55,376 nt of DNA from Clostridia bacterium UC5.1-2E3 (GCA_001304875.1 BBZO01000024.1:1-55376); one strand, 5' to 3'; positions 1 to 9,062 are shown, counted from the stretch's first letter. Notes: a model not told the origin generated them from the sequence alone. Translations and numbers: made by a program.

Positions 1-501
1 AGCCGCCGGAGGCTCCGGCGATGGAGGCCTGGGCGGGCGATGACCGCGCCGACGCCGGCGCAGACAAACAGCGCCTCCACCAGGCGGTCCTCCTCCGGTG
101 CATATAACTCCTCATAGGACAGAAGCACCGCCGGAATCACGCCGCAGGCGCCCGCCGTGGGGGCGGCCACGATGCGCTTCATGCAGGCGTTGGACTCGCC
201 CATCTTGACGGCCTTCTCCATAACCAGGCTTAAATAGGGGCCTGCCAGATTCTTCCCGTTCTGATTGTAGCGCTTAAGCCTTTCCCCGTCCCCGCCCGGA
301 GAGCCCGCTGGCGGACCGCAGGTCTTTGTCGTAGGCGGCGTCCGCCTGGCGCATGGCCTGGTACATGCGGCGCATATTCTCAAAAATTTCCTCCTCCGGG
401 GCGTCCTGGTCGGCGGCCTCCGTGCGCAGGATGTACTGCCAGATGGGGAGATTCTGTGCCTCTGCCTGGCGGATCATCTCTTCAATTGTGTTAAATGCCA
501 T
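1..501 (-). CDS. sdaAA: L-serine dehydratase, alpha subunit (partial, runs off the left edge)
   Basis: Catalytic iron-sulfur subunit of L-serine dehydratase, which deaminates serine to pyruvate and ammonia in the cytoplasm. The N-terminus begins MAFNTIEEMIRQAE, and after correction the conserved segment around APTAGACGVIPAVLL and the GASGG region at the edge can be read; the C-terminus lies outside the window. Two one-base insertions break the frame, near 297 (extra G) and near 33 (extra C in the codons for ARQAS). The ATG at 501 overlaps the sdaAB stop by 11 bases, so the subunits are translationally coupled. The breaks look like sequencing errors because the protein on either side is fully conserved. 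Confidence 0.88.
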
Positions 502-1183
502 GGGGTGCTTCCTCCTTCGTCGGTGTTCTCTCGAGACTTAAATACATAACCTTCATAATTCCCCGCTGCTCCCTCAGATGCTTTATCACATCCCCCGGAA
601 TCTCCTGGTCGCACTCCATGACCATGATGGCGTCCTTGCCGCGGGAGGAGCGGTAGAGCTGCATGGAGGCGATGTTGATTGCATGGTCCGCCAGCAGCGC
701 GGCGACGCCGGCCACCAGCGGGCTTGTCCGCGTTGTTGACGATCAGCGTCGGATAGTCGCCGGTGAAATCGGTGGAAACGCCGTCGATCCGGGTAACACG
801 TATCCGCGAGCCGCCGATGGAAATGCCGGTCATCTCCAGTCTGCGGCCGTATTTTCCCGTGAGCTTAAATACGGCGGTGTTGGGATGGGCCTCATTGAGA
901 AAGGCCTCCTCAAAAGAAAACGCAAGGCCCCTGTCCGCCGCGATGGCAAAGCTTTCCGGAATCCGCTCGTCGTCCGGCAGCATCCCCAGAAGCCCGGCCA
1001 CCAGGGCCTTCTTCGTGCCGTGTCCCTTGCCCGTGGCGAGAAATGAGCCGTAGAGCCCGATCCCGGCGCGGGCGACAGGCTCGCCGAGGAGGCGCTGCGC
1101 CACGTAGCCCAGCCGCGCCGCGCCCGCCGTGTGGGAGCTGGACGCCCCACCATGACGGGGCCGATGATGTCAAACAGGTTCAT
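491..1183 (-). CDS. sdaAB: L-serine dehydratase, beta subunit
   Basis: Beta subunit of the two-component iron-sulfur L-serine dehydratase, with a C-terminal ACT domain. It begins MNLFDIIGPVMVG; the next residues should read ASSSHTAG, but one missing G near 1150 throws the frame. A second break near 720 (extra C) follows NNADKP, after which the ACT region resumes (VAGVAALLADHAINIASM). Corrected length is about 230 residues, as expected for the family. It overlaps sdaAA and is the first gene of a two-gene operon transcribed leftward from the gap at 1184-1367, divergently from spoVT. Confidence 0.88.
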
Positions 1184-1296
1184 ATTTTTCGGTCCTTTCT
1201 GATGTTGTTAAGAGCTATTATAAACCAGAAGACAGGGGATATACAATTAGAAAATATGCCTTCAAACTGGCATAATGTTCCTTGAGAGGTTTCGCT

Positions 1297-1326
1297 GCAT
1301 AATTTTTCATCCCGCGACAGATACTA
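1297..1326 (+). promoter_or_regulatory. Sigma-G-like promoter of spoVT
   Basis: GCATA (1297-1301), an 18-base spacer, then GATACTA (1320-1326) closely match the forespore sigma-G consensus (GHATR, 18, CATNHTA), with one mismatch at the first base of the -10. It lies about 40 bases before the spoVT start, and spoVT is a sigma-G gene in Bacillus subtilis. The match is seen; use is inferred. Confidence 0.5.
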
Positions 1327-1367
1327 ATTTCCAGAAACGGAAAAGAAGTACATGGAGGAAATTATTT

Positions 1368-1916
1368 ATGAAAGCTACAGGCATTGTGAGAAGGATCGAC
1401 GATTTGGGGCGGGTGGTCATCCCGAAGGAGATACGAAGGACGTTAAGGCTCAGGGAGGGCACGCCGCTGGAGATTTTTACCGACCGGGAGGGGGAGATCA
1501 TTCTGAAAAAATACTCCCCGATGGTGGAGCTGGCGGCCTTTGCCACGCAGTACGCCGACGCCATGGCGCAGACCACGGGCCTGCTGGTGGCCATCACCGA
1601 CCGGGACCAGGTGATCGCCGTGGCCGGGGGCTCAAAAAAGGAAATGCTGCAGAAGCCGGTCAGCAGACAGCTGGAGCAGGCCGTGACCGAGCGCAGCGTG
1701 ATCGTGGCCGGGCGGGACGAGAAGGCCTATATCCCGGTGATCCAGGAGGAGTTAGAGGGAATCACCGCCCAGGTGGTGGTGCCGATCATCTGCGAGGGCG
1801 ACGCCATCGGCGCGGTGGCCATCCTGAGCCGGGAGCCGCGGGCGAAATTCGGCGATATGGAGCTCAAGCTGGCGCAGACGGCGGCGGGATTTCTTGGAAG
1901 ACAGATGGAAAGTTAG
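1368..1916 (+). CDS. spoVT: Stage V sporulation protein T (AbrB-family regulator)
   Basis: Forespore DNA-binding regulator that modulates sigma-G-dependent genes. The N-terminal AbrB swapped-hairpin domain (MKATGIVRRIDDLGRVVIP, residues 1-50) is followed by a GAF-like domain (about 55-180) ending GFLGRQMES. The length, 182 residues, matches the family (about 178) and the frame is intact. The ATG at 1368 is chosen over the longer in-frame ORF because GGAGG sits at 1354-1358 and family homology begins exactly there. A sigma-G-like promoter lies just upstream. Confidence 0.96.
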   Translation: MKATGIVRRIDDLGRVVIPKEIRRTLRLREGTPLEIFTDREGEIILKKYSPMVELAAFATQYADAMAQTTGLLVAITDRDQVIAVAGGSKKEMLQKPVSRQLEQAVTERSVIVAGRDEKAYIPVIQEELEGITAQVVVPIICEGDAIGAVAILSREPRAKFGDMELKLAQTAAGFLGRQMES

Positions 1917-1924
1917 CAAAACGC

Positions 1925-1953
1925 TTGACATTACAGGAAAACCGTGCAACAAT
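1925..1953 (+). promoter_or_regulatory. Promoter of the lysine riboswitch operon
   Basis: TTGACA (1925-1930), a 17-base spacer, then AACAAT (1948-1953). The -35 is perfect and the -10 matches 4 of 6. It lies just after the spoVT stop and about 17 bases before the start of the riboswitch aptamer. Confidence 0.5.
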
Positions 1954-1970
1954 GGGTTTTAACCGAATAG

Positions 1971-2145
1971 ACGTAAGGATAGAGGTGCGGGACTCATCAG
2001 TACCGGGAAACCATGGCTGGGCAGCCGTTTTCCGGAAAAGGGGGAACCGCCGAAGGATATCCGGCCCGCCCATGGCCGTATCCTGGGACGACGCAGAATA
2101 TGCGGCGTACTGTCACGTATGTGGAGCGCTATCGAGAGGTAAATG
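1971..2145 (+). ncRNA. Lysine riboswitch (L-box)
   Basis: Leader RNA with the conserved lysine aptamer landmarks in order: AGAGGTGCGGGACTCATCAG (1981-2000) with AGTA at 1999-2002, GCCGAAGGATATCCGGCC at about 2049-2066, and CTGTCACG with GTGGAGCGCTATC at about 2110-2133. It precedes an intrinsic terminator (2151-2195) and an NhaC-family transporter, the classic OFF-switch arrangement for lysine uptake in Firmicutes. High lysine should stabilise the aptamer and let the terminator form. Confidence 0.88.
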
Positions 2146-2150
2146 ATGAT

Positions 2151-2197
2151 TGCCATGAATGCATACTCCGCGCGTGCGTTCATGGCATTTTTGTTTT
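2151..2197 (+). terminator. Riboswitch-controlled intrinsic terminator
   Basis: A 13-bp stem (TGCCATGAATGCA with TGCGTTCATGGCA, one wobble) is followed by TTTTTGTTTT. It sits between the lysine aptamer and the ribosome binding site of the transporter. Confidence 0.85.
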
Positions 2198-2282
2198 ACG
2201 ATAAAACCGTGCACATTTTCTGGCGCAGGAAATCCCATGACGTTTGCGAGTCTGTCGGAAAATACTCCAGGGAGGTAATACT

Positions 2283-3906
2283 ATGAGTAACTTAAGAAAA
2301 AGTCTGCCGGCCGGCCTGCTTGCGGTGCTGTGCCTGTCCGTACTGTTCTCCATGACGGCGCTGGCGGCGGAGGAGACGGCTGAGTACGTTCCGGCCATGT
2401 ACGCCACCTTCTGGGCGCTGGTTCCGCCCATCGTGGCCATCGGACTGGCGCTGATCACAAAGGAGGTTTACAGCTCTCTGTTCGTGGGAATCTTCGTGGG
2501 CGCGCTGTTCTACTCCGGCTTCACGTTTGAGGGAACCGTGACCCATATTTTCCAGGGCGGCATCATTTCCGTGCTGTCCGACAGCTACAATGTGGGAATC
2601 CTGGTGTTCCTCGTGATTCTGGGCGCCATGGTCTGCCTGATGAACAAGGCGGGCGGCTCCGCGGCCTTCGGGCGCTGGGCGAGCACCCACATCAGGGGAA
2701 GCGTGGGAGCGCAGCTCTCGGCGGTTCTTCTGGGCATCCTGATTTTCATTGACGACTATTTCAACTGTCTGACCGTGGGAAGCGTTATGCGGCCCGTGAC
2801 AGACAAGCACAATGTCTCCAGGGCAAAGTTAGCCTACATCATCGACGCGACGGCGGCTCCCGTCTGCATCATCGCGCCGATTTCCTCCTGGGCGGCGGCC
2901 GTGACCGGTTTCGTCGAGGGAGAGGACGGCTTAAGCATCTTCGTGCGGGCCATCCCGTACAATTTCTACGCGCTTCTGACCATTGTCATGATGATCTCCA
3001 TGGTGCTCATGCGCTTCGAGTTCGGCCCCATGGCAAAGCATGAGGCCAACGCGAAGAAGGGAGACATCTTCACCACCAGGAGTGCGGTGTACGCCAGCGC
3101 TGAGGACGTGGCGGAGAACCCGAGGGGAAGAGTGATCGACATGCTGGTGCCGATTTTCTCCCTGATCGTCTGCTGCGTGATCGGTATGATTTACACCGGC
3201 GGCTTCTTTGAGGGTGCAGACTTCGTGACTGCGTTTTCCAACAGCGACGCGTCCGTGGGACTGGCGCTGGGAAGCTTCTTTGGCATCGTGATCACCATTG
3301 TATTTTACATGATCCGCCGGGTGCTGAGCTTCAAGGAGGCCATGGACTGCCTGCCGAGGCTTCAAGGCCATGGTGCCTGCCATCCTGATTCTCACCTTCG
3401 CATGGTCTCTGAAGGCCATGACGGACAGCCTGGGAGCGGCGGATTACGTTGCCGCGGCCATGCAGAGTGCGGCGGGCGGACTGATGAAGCTGCTGCCGGC
3501 CATCATCTTCCTGGTGGGCTGCGGCCTGGCGTTCGCGACGGGGACCTCCTGGGGAACCTTCGGCATCCTCATCCCCATCGTGGTGGCGGTATTTGAAAAT
3601 TCCAATCCGGAGCTTATGATTATCTCCATTTCCGCCTGCATGGCGGGCGCGGTGTGCGGCGATCACTGCTCGCCCATTTCCGATACTACGATCATGGCCT
3701 CCGCGGGCGCCCAGTGCGACCACGTAACCCATGTGTCCACCCAGCTCCCCTATGCGGCGCTGGCTGCGGCTGTGTCGTTCGTTACATACATCGTGGCGGG
3801 ATTCGTGCAGAGTGCATGGATCGCTCTTCCGGTGGGTATTATTTTAATGCTGGGCACGCTGTTTATTGCCCGCGCGGTGAGCACCGGCTTTGGCTCCAGG
3901 GAGTGA
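2283..3906 (+). CDS. NhaC-family Na+/H+ antiporter-like transporter, probable lysine transporter
   Basis: Integral membrane transporter of the NhaC family with about 11-12 hydrophobic segments. The first ATG after GGAGGTAAT is at 2283. The N-terminus (MSNLRKSLPAGLLAVLCLSV) is itself a hydrophobic segment. Family motifs include FIDDYFNCLTVG and DHCSPISDTTIMASAGA. The frame breaks near 3360, where LPRLQG should read through into GFKAMVPAILILTFAW; the second half continues intact to 3906. Control by a lysine riboswitch points to lysine as substrate, as proposed for the LysW group of NhaC homologues; substrate is inferred from regulation only. Confidence 0.85.
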
Positions 3907-3912
3907 TGCAGA

Positions 3913-4302
3913 ATGGATAAAGCATATACATTTAAGGATCTGACGGACATTACCGCGAAGCTGCGCTCGGAGAACGGCTGTACCTGGGACCGGGCGCAGA
4001 CCCACGAGAGCCTCATCCCCTGTCTGATGGAGGAGAGCGGCGAGGTGCGGGATGCCATTGTAAATAAGGACGACGAAAACCTCTGCGAGGAGCTGGGCGA
4101 TCTGCTGTTCCAGGTGATGATACACAGCCAGATTGCCGCCGAGCGCGGGGCGTTCACGGTGGACGATGTGGTGCAGGGAATCTGCGAGAAAATGGTGCGC
4201 CGCCATCCCCATGTTTTCGGCGATCGGAAGGTCAATTCCCCCGAAGAAGCACTGGCGCTGTGGCAGGAAATAAAAAAACGGGAAAAGAGCGAAAAACCTT
4301 GA
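3913..4302 (+). CDS. mazG: MazG nucleoside triphosphate pyrophosphohydrolase
   Basis: Cytoplasmic all-alpha NTP pyrophosphatase that hydrolyses (d)NTPs to monophosphate and pyrophosphate, in housecleaning and stress control. The MazG signature is present: NGCTWDRAQTHESL, EESGE (metal-binding glutamates), EELGDLLFQV and RRHPHVFGD. At 129 residues it is a single-domain form. It starts six bases after the transporter stop and opens the conserved mazG-hup-rqcP-yabPQ block of Clostridia. The hup promoter overlaps its last codons. Confidence 0.93.
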   Translation: MDKAYTFKDLTDITAKLRSENGCTWDRAQTHESLIPCLMEESGEVRDAIVNKDDENLCEELGDLLFQVMIHSQIAAERGAFTVDDVVQGICEKMVRRHPHVFGDRKVNSPEEALALWQEIKKREKSEKP

Positions 4303-4327
4303 CAAAGCAGATAGAAATGTATATAAA
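4299..4327 (+). promoter_or_regulatory. Strong sigma-A promoter of hup
   Basis: TTGACA (4299-4304), exactly 17 bases, then TATAAA (4322-4327). It overlaps the mazG stop codon and leaves a leader of about 80 bases before hup, giving the abundant HU protein its own promoter inside the cluster. Confidence 0.8.
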
Positions 4328-4412
4328 TGTAAAGTAAGTGTTTCAATGAGAATCTGCTTTCACGGGCGCAGATCAGAGACCCCATGTTAGTATATTTAGG
4401 AGGAATTACGCA

Positions 4413-4688
4413 ATGAATAAGACAGAGTTAATCGCAGCTGTAGCTGAGAATGCAGAGCTTTCCAAGAAGGACGCTGAGAAGGCAGTTAAGGCCTTAACCG
4501 ATGCAATCGAGGCAGAGCTGGTTAAGGGTGGTAAAGTGCAGTTGGTTGGTTTTGGTACGTTCGAGGTAGCTGAGAGAGCTGCAAGAGACGGCAGAAACCC
4601 GAAGACCGGTGAGCCGATGCCGATCCCGGCTTCCAAGACTCCCAGATTCAAAGCTGGCAAGGCTTTAAGAGACGCTGTCAACAACTAA
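4413..4688 (+). CDS. hup: HU family DNA-binding protein
   Basis: Histone-like nucleoid protein that binds and bends DNA as a dimer. The full 91-residue HU fold is present: [20 protein letters not shown] at the start, FGTFEV, and the beta-arm tip [27 protein letters not shown] precedes the ATG. Codon use is less GC-rich than in neighbouring genes (GCA, GCT, GTT, AAG), as expected for a very highly expressed gene, and a strong separate promoter lies upstream. Confidence 0.97.
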   Translation: MNKTELIAAVAENAELSKKDAEKAVKALTDAIEAELVKGGKVQLVGFGTFEVAERAARDGRNPKTGEPMPIPASKTPRFKAGKALRDAVNN

Positions 4689-4703
4689 TAGAAGAATCGT
4701 TAT

Positions 4704-4943
4704 ATGAGACTGGACAAGTATTTGAAGGTATCCCGCCTGATCAAGAGGCGGACGGTGGCCAACGAGGCCTGTGACGCGGGACGTGTCCTGGTCAACGATA
4801 AGCCGGCCAAGGCATCCGTCAGTGTAAAGGCCGGGGATATCATCGAGATACAGTTCGGCACCAGATCCGTGAAGGTGGAGGTGCTGAGCGTGGCCGAGAC
4901 CGTGAAGAAGGACGAAGCCGCGGAGCTGTACCGGTATTTGTAA
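4704..4943 (+). CDS. rqcP: S4-domain RNA-binding protein RqcP (YabO)
   Basis: Small S4-domain protein (79 residues) that works with RqcH in ribosome-associated quality control, helping add alanine tails to stalled chains on the 50S subunit. The S4 fold is clear: MRLDKYLKVSRLIKRRTVAN, DAGRVLVNDKPAKAS and VKAGDIIEIQFG. It lies 15 bases after hup, the standard position in this cluster. Older annotations call such proteins Hsp15-like heat-shock proteins. Confidence 0.92.
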   Translation: MRLDKYLKVSRLIKRRTVANEACDAGRVLVNDKPAKASVSVKAGDIIEIQFGTRSVKVEVLSVAETVKKDEAAELYRYL

Positions 4944-5014
4944 TACTTCGGTATAAAAAGACAAACCTCTTAATATATTTTACATTAGGTAGAATATATT
5001 AGGAGGTTTTATTT

Positions 5015-5299
5015 ATGGAAGAAAAGCTGAACCGCCGGCCGCACAGGATGGAGCTGGAAAACCGCGGCGCCGGGCGCATCACGGGCATCCAGGACGTGGT
5101 CTCCTTCGATGAGAACCAGGTCGTCCTGGACACGGATATGGGGCTTCTGACGATAAAGGGAAAGAATCTCCACGTGAGCCGTCTGACGCTGGAGAAGGGC
5201 GAGGTCGATATCGAGGGAAATGTGGACAGCCTTACATACTCCTCCAACGCCAGCTACCGCAAGTCGGGGGAGTCGCTTTTAAGCCGTCTGTTTAAATAG
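5015..5299 (+). CDS. yabP: Sporulation protein YabP
   Basis: Small mother-cell sporulation protein of the YabP/YqfC family, about 94 residues, with the characteristic central stretch NRGAGRITGIQDVVSFDENQ and LLTIKGKNLHVSRLTLEKGE. RBS AGGAGG lies 7 bases before the ATG. It pairs with yabQ directly downstream, and the pair is conserved among spore formers. The 71-bp gap upstream is AT-rich (GGTATAAAAAG, GAATATATT) and may hold a sigma-E promoter, as in Bacillus, but I cannot assign its boxes confidently. Confidence 0.92.
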   Translation: MEEKLNRRPHRMELENRGAGRITGIQDVVSFDENQVVLDTDMGLLTIKGKNLHVSRLTLEKGEVDIEGNVDSLTYSSNASYRKSGESLLSRLFK

Positions 5300-5310
5300 G
5301 GGAGAGAACT

Positions 5311-5616
5311 ATGAACGTCCATATCCGATTTGAGGCGTGGCTTCTGATTCTCAGCTTTCTTTCCGGCTGCTGGCTCATGGCGGTGTACGATGTGCTGCGT
5401 CTGCTGCGGCTGGCATTTCCTCACGGCACGTTTCTGACGGGGGCGGAGGATCTGCTCTACTGGCTCTACGCCAGCCTGCTCACGTTCAGCCTTCTCTACA
5501 CGCAAAACAGCGGTCTCGTGCGGGCCTACGTCATCGCCGGCGTTTTTGCCGGAATGGTTTTATACAATAATTTTATCAGCAGAATCCTGTTTAAACTATT
5601 GAAAAAATTAAATTAA
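5311..5616 (+). CDS. yabQ: Spore cortex biosynthesis protein YabQ
   Basis: Membrane protein needed for spore cortex formation. It has 101 residues and about three hydrophobic segments: near residues 8-30 (AWLLILSFLSGCWLMAVYDV), 48-66 (EDLLYWLYASLLTFSLLY) and 72-92 (VRAYVIAGVFAGMVLY). It starts 11 bases after yabP and is expected to be co-expressed with it in the mother cell. Shorter than Bacillus YabQ but typical for Clostridia. Confidence 0.88.
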   Translation: MNVHIRFEAWLLILSFLSGCWLMAVYDVLRLLRLAFPHGTFLTGAEDLLYWLYASLLTFSLLYTQNSGLVRAYVIAGVFAGMVLYNNFISRILFKLLKKLN

Positions 5617-5651
5617 ATATTTTAAAATGAAAAGAAAGCCGTAAACTGGGA

Positions 5652-5978
5652 GTGAGGACCGTGCGGGAAGACCGGCGTGCAAGAAAACGAAGAAAAGATA
5701 AATGGACAAACCGAATGGCCATGCTGGGCATCACGATGGTGGTCTTAAGCCTGGCGGTGGTGGTGAATATCCGGGGCACTTCCTTAAAGCAGAGGGATCT
5801 GGAGTACCAGCTCAAGGAAGAGACGCTGGCGAAGCAGGTTGCTCTGGAGGAGCAGCGGGCGGAGGAGCTGGAGGAGTACCGCATCTATGTCCAGACGAAG
5901 CAGTATGTAGAAAAAGTGGCGAAGGAAAAGCTGGGCCTGGTCAATAAGGACGAGATCCTGCTGAAGCCTGCGAATTAA
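5652..5978 (+). CDS. divIC: Septum formation initiator family protein (DivIC/FtsB)
   Basis: Bitopic division protein that joins FtsL and DivIB in the divisome. It has a short basic cytoplasmic start, one transmembrane helix (about residues 24-40, MAMLGITMVVLSLAVVV) and an extracytoplasmic coiled coil rich in Glu and Leu (LEYQLKEETLAKQVALEEQ), ending in the typical YVEKVAKEKLGLVNKDEILL. The start is GTG at 5652 or the GTG at 5661; both are in frame and the ribosome binding signal is weak. Confidence 0.88.
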   Translation: MRTVREDRRARKRRKDKWTNRMAMLGITMVVLSLAVVVNIRGTSLKQRDLEYQLKEETLAKQVALEEQRAEELEEYRIYVQTKQYVEKVAKEKLGLVNKDEILLKPAN

Positions 5979-6021
5979 TGAAGAATTTTGTCTTCATATT
6001 TTTGAATATGGGACAAGCATT

Positions 6022-6054
6022 TTGACAAATATTTCTCTCCTACCTGTATATAAT
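6022..6054 (+). promoter_or_regulatory. Spo0A-type promoter of spoIIE (21-bp spacer)
   Basis: TTGACA (6022-6027) and TATAAT (6049-6054) are both perfect sigma-A boxes but stand 21 bases apart. Such over-long spacing is known for Spo0A~P-activated sigma-A promoters spoIIE and spoIIG of Bacillus subtilis. The reverse strand over the -35 reads TTTGTCAAA, a good 0A-box match (TTGTCRAA). A TATATA alternative at 6047 would give 19 bases, still long. The boxes are seen; Spo0A control is inferred. Confidence 0.65.
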
Positions 6055-6082
6055 AGTTTCACGCAGGTTAGGAGGGATTTTT

Positions 6083-7491
6083 TTGTTTAAACGGAAACAT
6101 TTACATAGAGACATGGCAGATGTCAACGTCTACACGGCCAGGCGGCTTAAAGATATGGCAGAATCGCTGGGAAGCCTGGCGCGGGCGTTGCCGGCGAGGT
6201 GGAGAACGGCAGCCGGCTGGGAAAAGAGGACGGTCTGGCCGCCATGCAGACCGCGGCGGCGCTGGTCTGCGGGGACTGCAGCCGCTGCAACCTCTACTCG
6301 GACAGTGCGAAGGAGGACAGCTATTACCTCTACTATCTGCTGCGGACATTTGAGCTTAAGGGGAGAGTGGGATATGAGGACATGCCCCGTTTTTTATGGA
6401 GTCCTGCCGGCGGCGGGAGGAGTACGTGGGGCAGTTAAACCGCCATCTGGGGCGGGCCACCATGAATCTGTCCTGGAAGAACCGCTTCATGGAGAGCCGG
6501 GACGCGGTGATCGTGCAGTTTCGGGAGCTGGCCCAGATTCTCGAGGAGTTTTCCGGCCAGATGGAGCAGGCCACGGACATCACGGCGGCCAGCGAGGACA
6601 GCATACGCGCGGTGTTCCGACGCCACCATCTGCGGGTGGAAAATATGCTGATTCTGGAGTACGGCGGCGGGCAGAAGGAGGCGTTCATCACCGTCCGGAG
6701 TGTGAACGGGCGCTGCATGACCGCGAAGGACGCGGCGGCGCTGGTGGGAAAGGCCATGGGAGGCGGCCATTGGTCCGCAGCCAGGGACAGTAAAAATATC
6801 ATCACCAGGAACACGGGCACCTTCCGCTTCGTGGAGGAGGGGAGATACCGGATGCTCTGCGGCGTGGCCCGCATTTCCAAGGAGGGGGAGGCGGTATCCG
6901 GCGACAGCTACACCGTGAAGGAGGGGCTGCCGCGGCAGGTGATCATGAGCCTCTCCGACGGCATGGGCAGCGGCCCGGAGGCCGAGGAGGACAGCAGACG
7001 GGTCATCGAGCTGACGGAGCAGCTTCTGGAGACGGGATTTTCCGGACGGGCGGCTCTTAAGCTGGTGAACACGGTGCTCCTTCTGGCAGGGACGGAGCAG
7101 AGGCCGGCGACGCTGGACGTGTGCTGCATCGACCTGCACACCGGCGTGCTGGAAGCCATGAAGCTGGGGGCCGTGGCCACGTTTGTGATGCACGGGGACA
7201 GCGTGGACGTGCTGGAGGCCGGGCAGGTGCCCATGGGGGTTTTAAATCCTGTGGAGCCGCTCCTGATCTCCAAGAAGCTGTGGGAGGATGACCGGGTGGT
7301 CATGGTCAGCGACGGCATTCTGGAGCACTGCCGGGGGAGAACAAGGAGGTCACGTTCCGGGAATTTCTGGAGGGCCTTCCGAAAAGAAACCCGCAGGAGA
7401 TGGCCGACGAGATTCTGGAGTTTGCAAAAAGCTTTGCGGGCGGCGTGGAGGACGATATGACGGCCTGGTGGGAGGCATTTACAGGCGTTAG
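6083..7491 (+). CDS. spoIIE: SpoIIE family protein phosphatase, lacking the membrane domain
   Basis: PP2C-type serine phosphatase that dephosphorylates SpoIIAA to activate sigma-F in the forespore. Metal-binding motifs are present: SLSDGMGSGPEA, MVSDGILEH and GGVEDDMTA. The translation starts at TTG 6083 after GGAGGG with a soluble, Cys-containing region (CGDCSRCN); no transmembrane segment is visible, whereas usual SpoIIE is about 800 residues with about ten. Corrected length is about 470 residues. Four one-base deletions break the frame, near 6192, 6395, 7330 and 7464; each restores with one base in a G, T or C run. The last restores the end as DDMTALVGGIYRR. Confidence 0.88.
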
Positions 7492-7527
7492 CTAAGGAGG
7501 AATTTGCGGACGCCGGTGAAAACACCC

Positions 7528-7556
7528 TTGCACCGCTTTTAAAATCCCTGTATAGT
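7528..7556 (+). promoter_or_regulatory. Promoter of tilS-hpt-ftsH
   Basis: TTGCAC (7528-7533), 17 bases, TATAGT (7551-7556), 45 bases before the tilS start. It matches sigma-A with 4 of 6 and 5 of 6 bases. Confidence 0.55.
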
Positions 7557-7600
7557 TAAGTGGAAACAACGAGAGTACACAGGCTTTCGGGGAGAGACTT

Positions 7601-9062
7601 ATGAGAGAACGTTTTTTGACATATATAAGGGAGAATGACATGCTGGATCCAGGCGGAAGGGTGATCGTCGCCCTGTCCGGCGGGGGTGATTCCGTGTGCC
7701 TTCTCCATCTTCTGGCGTCCTGCCGGGAGGAGCTGGAAATCCAGCTTCTGGCGGTGCACGTGCACCACGGGATCCGCGGGGACGAGGCCGGCCGGGACGC
7801 TTCGTTTGCCCGCGCGCTCTGCGAACGGCTGGGCGTGCCCTTTATCCTGCGCCGTGAGGATGTGCCGGAGCTTGCCGCCCGCCGGGGGCTTTCGCTGGAG
7901 GAGGCGGGCCGCGAGACGCGCTACCGGATTTCGAGGAGGAGCGCCTGCGCTGCGGCGCGTCTTGCGTCGCGGTGGCCCACCACATGGACGACAGCGCGGA
8001 GACCATACTTAATAATCTGTTCCGGGGCACGGGGCTTGCGGGGACTGTCCGGGATTGCCCGGTGCGGGGAACGGTCATCCGGCCGCTTTTGTGCTTCAGA
8101 CGGCAGGAGATCGAGCACTACCTGGAGGCGGAGGGCATAGAATATTGCAGTGACTCCACCAACGGGGAGCTTCTCTATGCCAGAAACCGTATCCGCCATG
8201 TGATCCTGCCCGCCGCGCGACAGGTGAATGGCCGCGCCGTGGAACACATGGTCCGGGCCGGGGCCTTTATCGGCGAGGCCGACGGGTATTTTAAGCGGAT
8301 GGCGGCGCGGATCGTGGACGGGGAGTGCGGACGGGAGACCAACGGACGGGAAGCGAATGAAGCGAACGGTGGGGATGCGGGAACGGCTGCAGCAGCTGGA
8401 ATGACTGTAGCCGGAGAGACACCGGAAATCCGGCTTTCCGGGGAGACGCTTCTCGCCCAGGAGCCCATCGCCGCGGCGTATGTCCTGCGGGAGGCCGTGT
8501 CCCGCGCGGGCGGGAGTCTGAGGGATTTCGGCGCGTCCACATCGGCCTGCTCATGGAGCTGGCGCGGAGGCGGACGGGGGCATCCATCGACCTGCCGGGC
8601 GGGCTGCGGGTGCATAATGAGTACGGCGCGCTCTGTTTTTCGCGGGAGACCGGGAAAACGCCAGAGCCGGAAACTGGGACGGAGCCGGGGAGGGCGACAG
8701 GAAAAGCGCCGATGTCCCCGGGGCTTATTTTTTCCGACTTTCCCCGTGAAAAAGGGGTTGAAATTCCCAAAAACCAGTATACGAAATGGTTTGATTATGA
8801 TAAAATAAAAGATACGTTGTCTGTCAGATACCGGGCGCCGGGAGATTATTTTATGCTGTCTTCGGGCGGAAGAAAGACCCTCAAAGCCTTTATGATCGAC
8901 GAGAAGATCCCCAGGGAGCAGAGGGACCGGATTCTTCTGCTGGCGGAGGGCAGCCACATCCTGTGGATTGTGGGCTACCGCATCAGCGAGTATTACAAGG
9001 TGACAGACGATACGGAACATATTTTACAAGTACGATTAGAGGGAGGAAATACCCATGGATGA
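7601..9062 (+). CDS. tilS: tRNA(Ile)-lysidine synthase
   Basis: ATP-dependent PP-loop enzyme that converts the wobble cytidine of the AUA-decoding tRNA-Ile to lysidine; essential. The N-terminal N-type ATP pyrophosphatase domain carries SGGGDS at residues 26-31 and the AVHVHHGIRGDEAGRD motif. The middle domain has STNGELLYARNRIRH, and the C-terminal TilS domain has RYRAPGDYF and GRRKT-like GGRKTLKAFMIDEKIP. Two frame breaks, near 7930 and 8535, are single-base losses in otherwise conserved sequence. A low-complexity insert at about 8330-8410 separates domains. It overlaps hpt by 8 bases. Confidence 0.93.

Noticed and set aside
2013..2204. Small ORFs on both strands between spoVT and the transporter.
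   Set aside because: They lie inside the lysine riboswitch and its terminator, which explain the sequence.
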